64,000 nucleotides of DNA, from NCBI GenBank assembly GCA_028707275.1, contig JAQTUP010000001.1, positions 729,945 to 793,944 of the forward strand, written 5' to 3'. This stretch comes from Gallionella sp. (lineage in GTDB: Bacteria > Pseudomonadota > Gammaproteobacteria > Burkholderiales > Gallionellaceae). Numbering within the stretch: position 1 is the stretch's first letter; each line of letters starts with the position of its first letter. The notes below the pieces were generated by a model that was given only the letters and a program-made list of their open reading frames with translations, had not been told where the DNA came from and did not search any database. Below are positions 16,542 through 25,700 of this stretch, one piece after another. A program made the position numbers and the translations under genes.

Positions 16542-18839
16542 TTACTGAGGAACGGTGACGATATTGGTGCCTGTTAACGTGATCGCTCCACTCACAAGGC
16601 CGAGAGCACCTGCGAGCATTCTGCCCTGCACGATGGCAAACCCGTTCAGCGTGATGACATGACCTGCCAGTACAGTGCCCTGGAAGAAGGTGCTCGCGCC
16701 TACCGTTACATTGTCCATCACCCAGAAGACATTTTTCGCCTGGGCGCCGCCTTGCAGCACAACGCTACCCGTGGTTGAAGTCAGACCGGATGGGCCAACT
16801 AATGAAGAACGGATGACAAAAATTGCATTCGGATTACCTTTCGCATCCAGCACCAGAGGGCCTGATGCACTACTAAGCCCGTATGTACAAGCACAAGTAT
16901 AAAGACCTGGGCTGAGAACATAACCGCTCAAGTCTGTTGCCGCTGCAAAAGTACCGCCCGGAACATTGGCCGCCGAGGCGATTGTCGTCAGCGGTGTCAC
17001 TGGCGCCACGCGGGTATTAAGGTCAAGAAACGCCGCATTCAAATCAGCCTGCACCTGAGTCAATTGCGCTGGCGTCAAAGTGCCATTATTAGTGGCGTTT
17101 ATCTGTCCTGGGGTGACGCCTGCACTGTTGGTCACAGCAGATGAAGTCAGGTTAGGTGCAACCCCTCCATCATTCACACCACCGGTTCCGACTACGGACG
17201 CAATCACACCGCCTGGCAACGCGACATCGCCATAAATATGGCTGCCCAGATTAATCGTCATGGCATCCCATGCCATAATCCCGAAAGGCGCAGCCGTTTT
17301 AAGGTTAGGTGCGGGAGTGACAGGTCCGGTATTGACAGCGGTCACTGTCAGGATAGCACCTGCGGCAGGCGAAGTCTTACCGCCGAAACTGGCCGTAATA
17401 TTGGCCGTACCCGCCGTCAGTCCGGTAGCTAAGCCTGCGACCGGATTGGCAGCAACCAGAGGACTGGCTGAAGCCCAGGTGGTGCCGGGGTTTAATGTCA
17501 CGTCACTGGATGACCCATCGCTCAATATCGCCAGCGCCGTATATTGCTGGGTAGCACCGACCACTATTGAAGCTGCGGGAGGCGTTACGCTGACAGACGT
17601 CACGGTTGCAGCGGTCACAGTCAAAGTCGCAGGTGTCGCAACCAGTGCGCCGAAAGTGGCATTAATGCTTGAGGTGCCAACCGCCGTACCCGTTGCAAGG
17701 CCGCCACCAGGACCATTCACAGAGAGTGTAGCGACGACCGGACCACCGGCGGGTACATTAACCGATGTCCAGGCAGAGGTAGTTGTCCTGTCGAAGGTAG
17801 TACCATCGCTGAATGTCTGAATCGCTGCAAACTGTTGAGTGCCATTAAGCGGTACTGAGGCCGTTGTAGGCTTCACCACGAACGAAACGGAGGTTGCCGC
17901 GTTCACGGTAAGGTTGGCCGGTGTCGCGACCAGTGCGCCGAAAGTGGCGTTGATGATGACAGGAACACCTGCCGGAGTCACCGTTACACCCGTTGCAAGA
18001 CCCGTAGCCGCACCCACGGTGGCATTGGCAGCACTCGCGCCACCAGTAGACCAGGCAGAGGTCGTTGTCCTGTCAAAGGTTGTCCCATCGCTGAAGGTCT
18101 GAATCGCTGCAAACTGCTGGATACCGGAAACAGGTACCGAGGCCGTTGTAGGCTTGACCACGAACGACACGGAAGTTGCCGCATTCACAATCAAGGTAGC
18201 AGGTGTCGCGACCAGCGCGCCGAAAGTGGCGTTGACAATAACAGGCGTACCTGCGGGTGTGACAGTCACACCGGTAGCCAGGCCAGTTGCAGCACCCACG
18301 GTGGCATTTGCGGCACTGGCACCACTGGTGGACCAAAGAGCCGTTGTTGTCCTGTCGATGGTTGTTCCATCGCTGAACGTCTGAATCGCCGCAAATTGTT
18401 GCGTCCCTGAAACCGGAATAATGGCCGATGTAGGGGTTATTTTGAACGATGTGGAGGTTGCCGCACTGACGGTCAGATTAGCTGTCGCAGTCCTGCCACC
18501 CAAGGTGGCTGTGATGACCGAAATGCCGCTGGAAACGCCGGTAGCTAACCCCGTAGTCGGTACGACAGTCGCAACAGCCGCTGTACCTGAGCTCCATACA
18601 GATGTGGCTGTCACATCGCGGGACGAGCCATCGCTATACGTGGCAATCGCCTTATATTGCTGGACGCCTGTCACCGGTATGGTGGCCGTTGCAGGCGTCA
18701 CAGCAAACGAAACCACACCCGGCAAGCCCAAAATCGGCGCACCGCCTCCGGCCCCCCCTCCGCAACCGGCCACCAAAGCGGCCAACAGTAATGCCATGAG
18801 CCACATCAGTGGCCTGGTAACACGTTCTAATCCGTTCAT
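16542..18839 (-). CDS. Lipoprotein with Ig-like (BIG_2) repeats and C-terminal DUF3494 ice-binding-type domain
   Basis: The product has 765 residues. It carries lipobox ALVAGC (Cys26) and a Gly-rich spacer. About six Ig-like repeats follow (~36-520), each with the pattern VPVSGxQQFAAIQTFSDGTT..ATGLATGV; the second to fourth are about 95 residues each and nearly identical in DNA (about 17840-18420). Residues ~535-765 form a DUF3494 domain (DLNAAFLDLNTRV, LSPGLYTC, NPNAIFVIRSSL, ENVFWVM-like). DUF3494 proteins include ice-binding and adhesion proteins. ATG 18839 has AAGGGG 6 bp upstream. A dyad operator lies upstream at 18995. Confidence 0.87.
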   Translation of the reverse strand: MNGLERVTRPLMWLMALLLAALVAGCGGGAGGGAPILGLPGVVSFAVTPATATIPVTGVQQYKAIATYSDGSSRDVTATSVWSSGTAAVATVVPTTGLATGVSSGISVITATLGGRTATANLTVSAATSTSFKITPTSAIIPVSGTQQFAAIQTFSDGTTIDRTTTALWSTSGASAANATVGAATGLATGVTVTPAGTPVIVNATFGALVATPATLIVNAATSVSFVVKPTTASVPVSGIQQFAAIQTFSDGTTFDRTTTSAWSTGGASAANATVGAATGLATGVTVTPAGVPVIINATFGALVATPANLTVNAATSVSFVVKPTTASVPLNGTQQFAAIQTFSDGTTFDRTTTSAWTSVNVPAGGPVVATLSVNGPGGGLATGTAVGTSSINATFGALVATPATLTVTAATVTSVSVTPPAASIVVGATQQYTALAILSDGSSSDVTLNPGTTWASASPLVAANPVAGLATGLTAGTANITASFGGKTSPAAGAILTVTAVNTGPVTPAPNLKTAAPFGIMAWDAMTINLGSHIYGDVALPGGVIASVVGTGGVNDGGVAPNLTSSAVTNSAGVTPGQINATNNGTLTPAQLTQVQADLNAAFLDLNTRVAPVTPLTTIASAANVPGGTFAAATDLSGYVLSPGLYTCACTYGLSSASGPLVLDAKGNPNAIFVIRSSLVGPSGLTSTTGSVVLQGGAQAKNVFWVMDNVTVGASTFFQGTVLAGHVITLNGFAIVQGRMLAGALGLVSGAITLTGTNIVTVPQ

Positions 18840-18994
18840 TTTCATCCCCTTGAATTTATCCTGAAATACATCAATGCCATCACACACCTGCTGCCAGTGC
18901 CACGACCACATACGAGACTGCAAACCGCCATGCGCTGCCTAAAAGGCTGACTGATCAACCTGCTGCACTTATCCCACTTTCACCGACGACATAC

Positions 18995-19010
18995 TGTGCG
19001 CTATCGCACA
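18995..19010. promoter_or_regulatory. CRP-like dyad operator, perfect copy
   Basis: TGTGCG-CTAT-CGCACA is a perfect 16-bp dyad. It is the best copy of the window-wide motif. A poor -10 match (GATAAG) for the minus strand starts 29.5 bp from the centre. Confidence 0.6.
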
Positions 19011-19092
19011 TAGAGAAAATTAATGCCTGAAGCTGCCTCTGACGAGCGCATCGAAAATATTTTTTGAGGGCTCCTGATAAAAAATCGCGTTA

Positions 19093-19108
19093 TGTGCGCC
19101 AACGTACA
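19093..19108 (+). promoter_or_regulatory. CRP-like dyad operator upstream of the surface cluster
   Basis: TGTGCG-CCAA-CGTACA. A possible -10, AACAAT (19130-19135), starts 29.5 bp downstream of the dyad centre and would give a transcript for the gene at 19301. Confidence 0.55.
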
Positions 19109-19300
19109 GCCCGGCTGTAATTCTTAAGGAACAATGGGTTAGATTCAGGAAAAATACAGGTACCAGGTCAGCGGTCACGCTTGGCATGCGTGCCGGGATT
19201 TTCAAAGTGACGGATCGGATAGCTTTACCCGTCCATAACAGGCGATTGCCGCATCGGCAAGCGTCAACAGGCGACGACAGATGCAGAAGGAGGAAGCGCT

Positions 19301-19702
19301 ATGCACAGACTTGACTCTTTTCGGCTCAAAACCGCCGTGCCGCGCATCTGCCTTTGCCTGGTTTTGGCAAGTATCACCGCAGCATTGCATGCAGCTCAAT
19401 CCATGGAGAATATTTTGACGCCCGACCCTGCTATGACAACCTTGCAACACACAGAGCCGCGCGCCTTGTACAGGATCAATCCGAATCGTGCATTCACGAT
19501 GAATGCCGCAGCACGGCCTTCAGCCGAGTTTCCTGGCGCCCAGGCCGACTCTCTTTGGGCAACAAGTGCACACTGGAAAATAACCCAGGGTAACAATTTG
19601 GCGTTATTCAAGCCACAGCTTAGCTTCGAGACAAAAGACCAGCGATTTGAAATCAAGCCGCGCCGCCGCTCGCTGATGGTTGAATGGCGCAAATCATTCT
19701 GA
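19301..19702 (+). CDS. Small secreted protein of unknown function
   Basis: The 133-residue product has a signal peptide (ICLCLVLASITAALHA) and a mature part without a recognised domain; its second half is polar and basic (FEIKPRRRSLMVEWRKSF). AGGAGG precedes the ATG. It ends 6 bp before the first DUF11-like gene, so it probably opens that operon. Confidence 0.65.
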   Translation: MHRLDSFRLKTAVPRICLCLVLASITAALHAAQSMENILTPDPAMTTLQHTEPRALYRINPNRAFTMNAAARPSAEFPGAQADSLWATSAHWKITQGNNLALFKPQLSFETKDQRFEIKPRRRSLMVEWRKSF

Positions 19703-19708
19703 CCCATC

Positions 19709-20761
19709 ATGTCCATTTTCTCCGGCTCGAAATTCAATTTTTATACGCGACTGGCAGGTGGTGTCCTGTGGCTAATCGCAGCACAACCCGGCTGGGCGGC
19801 AGGAACGGCTGCCGGCACCAGCATATCCAACAGCGCGACCTTAACCTACACCACATCGACCTCCATACCCGCTACAACGACGAGCAACATCGCGTCATTT
19901 TTGGTGGATCAAAAAATAAATCTGCTCGTTGTGGAAGTAACAGGTTCGGCCACCTCCGTGAGTGCTGGTCAAACCCGTGCAGTCACGACTTTCTCTGTCA
20001 CCAATTTGGGCAATGCGCCGCAAGGGTTTAATCTGACTGCGGCATTAGCCTTGGCCAATCCGGCAGGCCCTCCCCCATTCTCGACCAACAACTTCAGTGC
20101 GACCGGGTTGGTCGCCTATGCAGATTCCAACAACAATGGCATCTATGAACCCCTGACAGATACCGCCACCTCAATTTCCGTCCTTGCCGCAGACACATCC
20201 CGGAAGGTATTTGTCGTGGGCGACATCCCGACAACGGTGCTGAGCAATCAGCAGTCTGTGGTCAGTTTGACCGCCACGGCGACAGCGCCCGCCACGATGG
20301 CCGCCTTAGTGGCCACCCCGGGGCCTGATACCGCAGGCGTCGATTTCGTCTTTGCAGATATCGCAGGCGCATCGCCAGGCGACATCGCACGCGATGCAAA
20401 ACATTCCGCGTATGCCGCCTACCTCAGCAGCGGCGCAGGATTAACGCTTAATAAGTCAGTGGCCAGCGTACTCGACCCGATAGGCTCGGCGACACTGATG
20501 CCAGGCGCTGTGATCACCTACCAGATCGTGGCGACACTCGCCGGAAGTGGTACTGCGAACAATATTGTGATTACCGACCCGCTCCCGGCCAACACCACTT
20601 ACCTGCCGGGCAGCATCACCGTGAACAACATCGCCAAAACGGATGCAGCGGATGCGGATAACGCGCAGTTCATCACGGTCGGCCAAACCCTTGTTGTTTC
20701 GCTGGGGAATGTTGCCTCTCCGGCAAATTTCCTCATCACCTTTCGCGCAACCATCAACTGA
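19709..20761 (+). CDS. DUF11-like secreted surface protein, paralogue 1
   Basis: The 350-residue product has a signal peptide ending GWA-A. The mature start GTAAGTSISNSATLTYTT is shared with paralogue 2 (21430) and with the giant protein (22746). There is a middle region with VSAGQTRAVTTFSVTNLGNAP and a C-terminal DUF11-type Ig fold (~245-350, VLDPIGSATLMPGAVITYQ..VITDPLPANTTYLPGS). DUF11 repeats are typical of exported surface or S-layer-associated proteins. Confidence 0.8.
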   Translation: MSIFSGSKFNFYTRLAGGVLWLIAAQPGWAAGTAAGTSISNSATLTYTTSTSIPATTTSNIASFLVDQKINLLVVEVTGSATSVSAGQTRAVTTFSVTNLGNAPQGFNLTAALALANPAGPPPFSTNNFSATGLVAYADSNNNGIYEPLTDTATSISVLAADTSRKVFVVGDIPTTVLSNQQSVVSLTATATAPATMAALVATPGPDTAGVDFVFADIAGASPGDIARDAKHSAYAAYLSSGAGLTLNKSVASVLDPIGSATLMPGAVITYQIVATLAGSGTANNIVITDPLPANTTYLPGSITVNNIAKTDAADADNAQFITVGQTLVVSLGNVASPANFLITFRATIN

Positions 20762-20776
20762 CCAAAGGAGTTTTCC

Positions 20777-21271
20777 ATGTATATTTTTCGTTTAATGCTC
20801 ACCGCCAACCTGCTTTTCCTGCTTGGCGGCATTTCAACCCCCGTGCTGGCTGCAGAAGAAAACATTAAAGTCACCAGCATCGCTGAAGTGGCAGTGGAAG
20901 TCGTCAAAAACGGGAAAAAAGAAATCGTGCGCACCTCACCTGAAAAGGCGGTTCCCGGCACCGTGGTTATTTTCACCAACCGCTTCGAAAATATCAGCAA
21001 AAAAGCGGCGCGCGATATCGTCATCAGCAATGCAATACCCGCCAATACCGTCTATCAGGCCGACAGTGCATTCGGCGCTGATTGTGCGATCACCTTCTCA
21101 GTCGATGGCGGAAAAACCTTTGCTCTGGCGGAAAACATCCGGCTCAGAGGCGCTGATGGCCGTGAATACACCGCGCACCCTGCGCAATACACGCACATAC
21201 GCTGGAATTACACAGGGCAACTGGCCGCCGGAAAATCAGGCGAGGTCGGTTTTAGCGCCGTCATCAGATAG
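20777..21271 (+). CDS. DUF11-like secreted protein, single domain
   Basis: The 164-residue product has a signal peptide (LLGGISTPVLA) and one DUF11-type fold (PGTVVIFTNRFENISKKAARDIVISNAIPANTVYQ and a terminal GKSGEVGFSAVIR strand). AAAGGAG lies before ATG. It is 15 bp after paralogue 1, in the same operon. Confidence 0.75.
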   Translation: MYIFRLMLTANLLFLLGGISTPVLAAEENIKVTSIAEVAVEVVKNGKKEIVRTSPEKAVPGTVVIFTNRFENISKKAARDIVISNAIPANTVYQADSAFGADCAITFSVDGGKTFALAENIRLRGADGREYTAHPAQYTHIRWNYTGQLAAGKSGEVGFSAVIR

Positions 21272-21429
21272 CAAGATGCCATGAACCTCACCTATTCAAG
21301 TTGCACAGGATGTTTTTTGATGCAGGAACCCATGACAGATCCACCGTTCGCCCGCTTCCGGATCTGACTCGCACTGCGAGCCGGAACTACCCTGAATTTT
21401 AATCTTCAGCATCTCACAGGAGTATCAAC

Positions 21430-22638
21430 ATGAAAAATCATAACAAACGACCCGGGATCGGCGCACTGCTAATCGGCGGGATATTACTCGGATTGACCGC
21501 ACAAAGTGCGCTGGCCGCAGGCACCAGCTCCGGCACCCCCATCGTCAATACTGCGACGCTCGCCTATAGCGTCGGCGGCGTAGGCCAGACCGGCATCACC
21601 GCGACCTCACCGACATTTTTGGTAGATGAAAAAGTAAATCTTACCGTCACGGGCGGCGCCACCACGAGCGTAGTACCAGGGCAGCTGGCCGCCGTGACCG
21701 CATTTTCTGTCACCAACTTTGCCAACAGCCCGCTGGACTTTAGCCTGGCGGCCACTACGGCCATCACAGGCGACAGTTTCGATCCTGCCGCTTGCAGCGT
21801 CTTCGTTGAAAGCGGCGGGGCAGTGGGTTACCAGGCAGGCGTTGATATCGCCACCTTCGTTGACGAGTTGGCAGCCGATGCCAGTAAAGTGGTGTACGTG
21901 GTCTGTAACATCCCAGGAACCGTGATTAACACCAACACCGGACTGGTGGGGCTGACAGCGACCGCTCAGGGTAACTTCACCGGGCTCAATGGCATCTACG
22001 TCGCAACGGTCGGCGCACAAGGCGCGGCGATTACCGCCACTGCTGTGGCTGACACCCCGGGCATCGTGGATATCGTGTTTGCTGATATTGCAGGAACCGA
22101 GGATGCCGCGCGAGATGCAAGACATTCCGCTCACGACACCTACTCGGTTGTCACTGGCGTGCTGACCGTCACCAAGACCGTCGCACTGTTGTGCGATCCG
22201 TTCAACGGCATACTCGTTCCGAAAAACATCCCCGGAGCCATCTCCCAGTGGTCAGTCTCCATCGCGAATACCGGCGCTGCGGCCGCTACACTGACGAGCA
22301 TCAGCGACACGCTCACAGCACTGGTGTTGGCGCACGATGCCAATCTGGTTGTCCCCAGCTCTGCCGCCAATTGCGTATCGGCGACAGGGATACCTGAGAG
22401 CCTTGCGGGTCGTGGCTTCAAGGTAACAGCAAACGCCGCACGGACGATAGGACTGACGCTCGCCACAACCGTTGGTTATTTTACGACGTTAGCGGATGGT
22501 GACGGCGTAGACATCACAGGTCAGGCGATTACGGCAACTTTTTCCGCCATACTGCCTGCCGATGGCGCCCACCTTACAGCGGGTCTGCTCAATGTCGGTG
22601 AGACAGTGACGATTGTTTTTAACACCACCGTACTGTAA
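21430..22638 (+). CDS. DUF11-like secreted surface protein, paralogue 2
   Basis: The 402-residue product has a signal peptide (TAQSALAA). Its mature start GTSSGTPIVNTATLAYS and the segments SPTFLVDEKVNLTV and VVPGQLAAVTAFSVTNFANSP align with paralogue 1. A C-terminal DUF11-like part begins near residue 245 (LTVTKTVALLCDPFNG). AGGAG precedes the ATG. Confidence 0.78.
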   Translation: MKNHNKRPGIGALLIGGILLGLTAQSALAAGTSSGTPIVNTATLAYSVGGVGQTGITATSPTFLVDEKVNLTVTGGATTSVVPGQLAAVTAFSVTNFANSPLDFSLAATTAITGDSFDPAACSVFVESGGAVGYQAGVDIATFVDELAADASKVVYVVCNIPGTVINTNTGLVGLTATAQGNFTGLNGIYVATVGAQGAAITATAVADTPGIVDIVFADIAGTEDAARDARHSAHDTYSVVTGVLTVTKTVALLCDPFNGILVPKNIPGAISQWSVSIANTGAAAATLTSISDTLTALVLAHDANLVVPSSAANCVSATGIPESLAGRGFKVTANAARTIGLTLATTVGYFTTLADGDGVDITGQAITATFSAILPADGAHLTAGLLNVGETVTIVFNTTVL

Positions 22639-22664
22639 ACGTGTCTCATCTGCCCAAAGCACCT

Positions 22665-22700
22665 CCCCCCTCCCGCCAGGCTTGCCTCGCGGGAGGGGGG
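22665..22700. repeat. C-rich inverted repeat before the giant surface gene
   Basis: The arms CCCCCCTCCCGC and GCGGGAGGGGGG face each other across a 12-nt loop. A second small dyad, TGTCCTG / CAGGACA, follows at about 22714-22733. They sit between the paralogue 2 stop and the chosen start of the next gene. They may attenuate read-through, or be a dispersed repeat like the one at 5785. Confidence 0.6.
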
Positions 22701-22745
22701 TTTGAGCGCGAGTTGTCCTGTTTGACCAGGACAGCCCGCTTTTTC

Positions 22746-25700
22746 ATGGGAACTAAACTCCCCCACAAAAAAGCGCTGCTCATCACTACGCTCTGTCTTT
22801 TGTCATCAATCGCCTGGAGTGCAACGCCGCCCAACAGCACCATCACTAACACGGCAACAGCCGCTTACAGTATCGGCGTTAACAATTTCACGGCCAACAG
22901 CACGGCAACAGTCAGCACCGCCGCGTGTAACACGATCGGTATCAAGATTGAATTGCTGCAATATGTACCACCCGCAGGCGCCGCCTACGCACCTGTCGGC
23001 ACTAAAACCGAACCCGTACAGCCCACAGGATATGCGCCTGGCGGACAGGTCACCGGCCCGTTCAGCCCTGTGGCCTACCCGACATTACAGGGAAACTCGA
23101 CAACGCTGCCGGCCAATTTATTACTATCTCCGATGAACGATGCAGCGGGTCGCTCGATTGCGGCCTACTCGCGCAACGAACCGGTTTTTATCCGCGTGAC
23201 AAGTTATGACGCCAACATCAACCCTGCCGCCGCAGACCGGATCTCGGTCACGCTCACCACCACCGCCAGCGGCGACAGCGAAGTACTGCAACTGACTGAG
23301 ACAGGCCCGTCCACCGGGGTCTTCGTCGGGGCAGTCCCCTCGGTCTTTGCCGCAATTGGTACAGCCGCGCGCCCCAATGACGGGAAGATCACCATCTCCA
23401 GTCACAACGACACACTCGCTGCCCTGTACAACCACACCAATTGCACCACAGGCGCCAATATTGTCAGCTCAAGCAGCGGACTGATAGATCCGTATGGAGT
23501 TGTGTTCGATTCAACCTCCGGCGCACCGGTTAACGGCGCGACCATCAGAAAAATCAACCTGCTCACCGGACTGGCGGCCACCGTGTACTGCGACGATGGT
23601 GTCACTGTGTTGCCCCAACCTGTTATCTCAGGCTCTCCTACCGTATGCGATGCCACCATGGATGCAGGTGGCTACCACTTTCCGCTGGTGCCAGCCGGCA
23701 ACTACAAACTCGTCGTCACCCCGCCTCAGGGTTATGCCTTTCCATCCAGTGTTCCGGCTGTCAATCTGCCAAAATACATCGGCACACCCAAAGTTGCGTC
23801 CGTCATCCTGGGGAATCCGGGTGCCAACCCGGGCGGGTCGTATGGCGGCGCGTTTCGTGTTTGGGGAAACTCGCTGAGAATCGATATACCCGTTGATCCT
23901 GGCAGCACATCAATGAGCATTCAGAAAATCGCCGGCAAGGCGGTCGTCGGCATCGGCGAATTTATACCCTATACCCTGACGATCACCAACAACAGCACCA
24001 CCTTACCGATAAGAGGCGCATTGATTGCCGACCATCTGCCGCCGGGTTTCCGCTATCAAAAGGGGTCGGCACGCTTAAATGGGGTCATCATTGCAGATCC
24101 GTTGATCTCGCAGGATGCGCGCGCCCTCACATTTAAACTCGACATCGCGCAGGCCGCGACGGCCACGTTGCACTATGTACTGGAAGTCACCCCGGGTGCC
24201 CGCCCCGGCATCGCGGAAAATATTGCAGCAGCCATCGGCACCATCACCTCGAATACCGCGCGCGCCAGTGTACTGGTTCGTGAAGACTTGTTCCGTAACC
24301 AGGCGATTTTGGTAGGTCGCGTGATCGATGGCCCTTGCAGCGATCGAGTAGATAACAGCGTTCAGGGACTGGCCAATGCGCGCGTGGCATTGCAGGACGG
24401 CACCTATGTGCTGACTGACAAGGATGGCCGCTGGCACATCGACAACTTGCGTCCGGGTACCCATGTCGTGCAGCTCGATCTGGATTCTCTGCCCAAAGGC
24501 TATGAAGTGTCCGACTGCAACAAGAACAGCCGGGTTTCAGGTCACAGCTATGCGCAATTCGTCAACCTGCGCGGCGGCACCTTATGGCGCGCCGATTTTT
24601 TCGTGCAAAGAAAAGCATCTTCAGAACTCATCCCCACCCCGGCGGGAGAGAATGCGGATATCGCCAAAGAATCACTCGCGGTGAGAGACCCTGCCCGACT
24701 GGTTGAAGTATTGCCCTATGACGAGCTTTGGCTGTCGACTGCCTTACCCGGCAACGAGTGGCTGCATCCTCAGGAGAATTTCCATCCCAACCTGCCGGCG
24801 ATGAAGGTCGCCGTCAAACACGATCCAAAATACCGGCTGACATTAACTGTCAATGGCGAAACGGTGAGTCCGCTTTTATTCGAGGGCACCCTGGTGAATC
24901 AGGCGCGCAGCGTGGCACTGAGCAGCTGGAACGCCGTGCCCGTCAAAGAAGGTGACAACCAAATCGAGTTGCTCATCAGCGATGAACAGGGTCAGCTGAT
25001 CAGTCGCACGGTACGGCTGATCCACTATTCATCGTCGCCCGATCACGTCGAATTTGTGCCGGAAAAATCGCGCCTGATCTCGGATGGCAAGACGCGCCCG
25101 ATGATCGCTGTGCGCTTCCTCGACAAAAACAACGTGCCGGTACGGCGCGGCATCACGGGCGAGTTTCAGCTCAACGAGCCTTATCGTTCTTACAACCGCA
25201 GCACAGGGATTGCCCGCGACCCGCTGACAGGGGCGATCAATGGCCGTCCTCGCTTTGAGATAGATAACGATGGTCTGGCATTGATAGAGCTGGAGCCCAC
25301 CACGCAATCGGGGGATGCCATCCTGAATTTTCAATTCAATGACCTGCGCCACCAGGAAGTGCGAGCCTGGCTTGCGGCTCCCGATCGCGACTGGATACTG
25401 GTAGGTTTTGCAGAAGGCACAGCAGGACACAAAACCCTGTCCGGCAACCTCCAGGGACTCCTGGCCGCTGACACCGAAAAACAATTATTCGACAGTAACA
25501 AGCTGGCCTTCTATGCCAAGGGGCGCATCAGGGGCGACTACCTGCTGACCATGGCCTATGACACGGGCAAGAAAACCGGCAACAAACTGCTCAAACAAGC
25601 CGTGGATCCCACCCAGTTCTACACGCTGTACGCGGATGCCAGTCAGTCCAGGTTCGATGCGGCCACAGCCAGCCGCCTGTACCTCAAACTTGAACGCAAA

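Larger units (their letters stand above)
18840..19300. other. Divergent intergenic region, 461 bp
   Basis: It separates the Ig/ice-binding lipoprotein gene (-) from the surface cluster (+). No ORF here is credible. It holds two copies of the CRP-like dyad (18995-19010 and 19093-19108). Confidence 0.6.

Noticed and set aside
22641..22745. N-terminal extension of the giant surface protein from GTG 22641
   Set aside because: It is encoded by inverted repeats and would bury a normal signal peptide.
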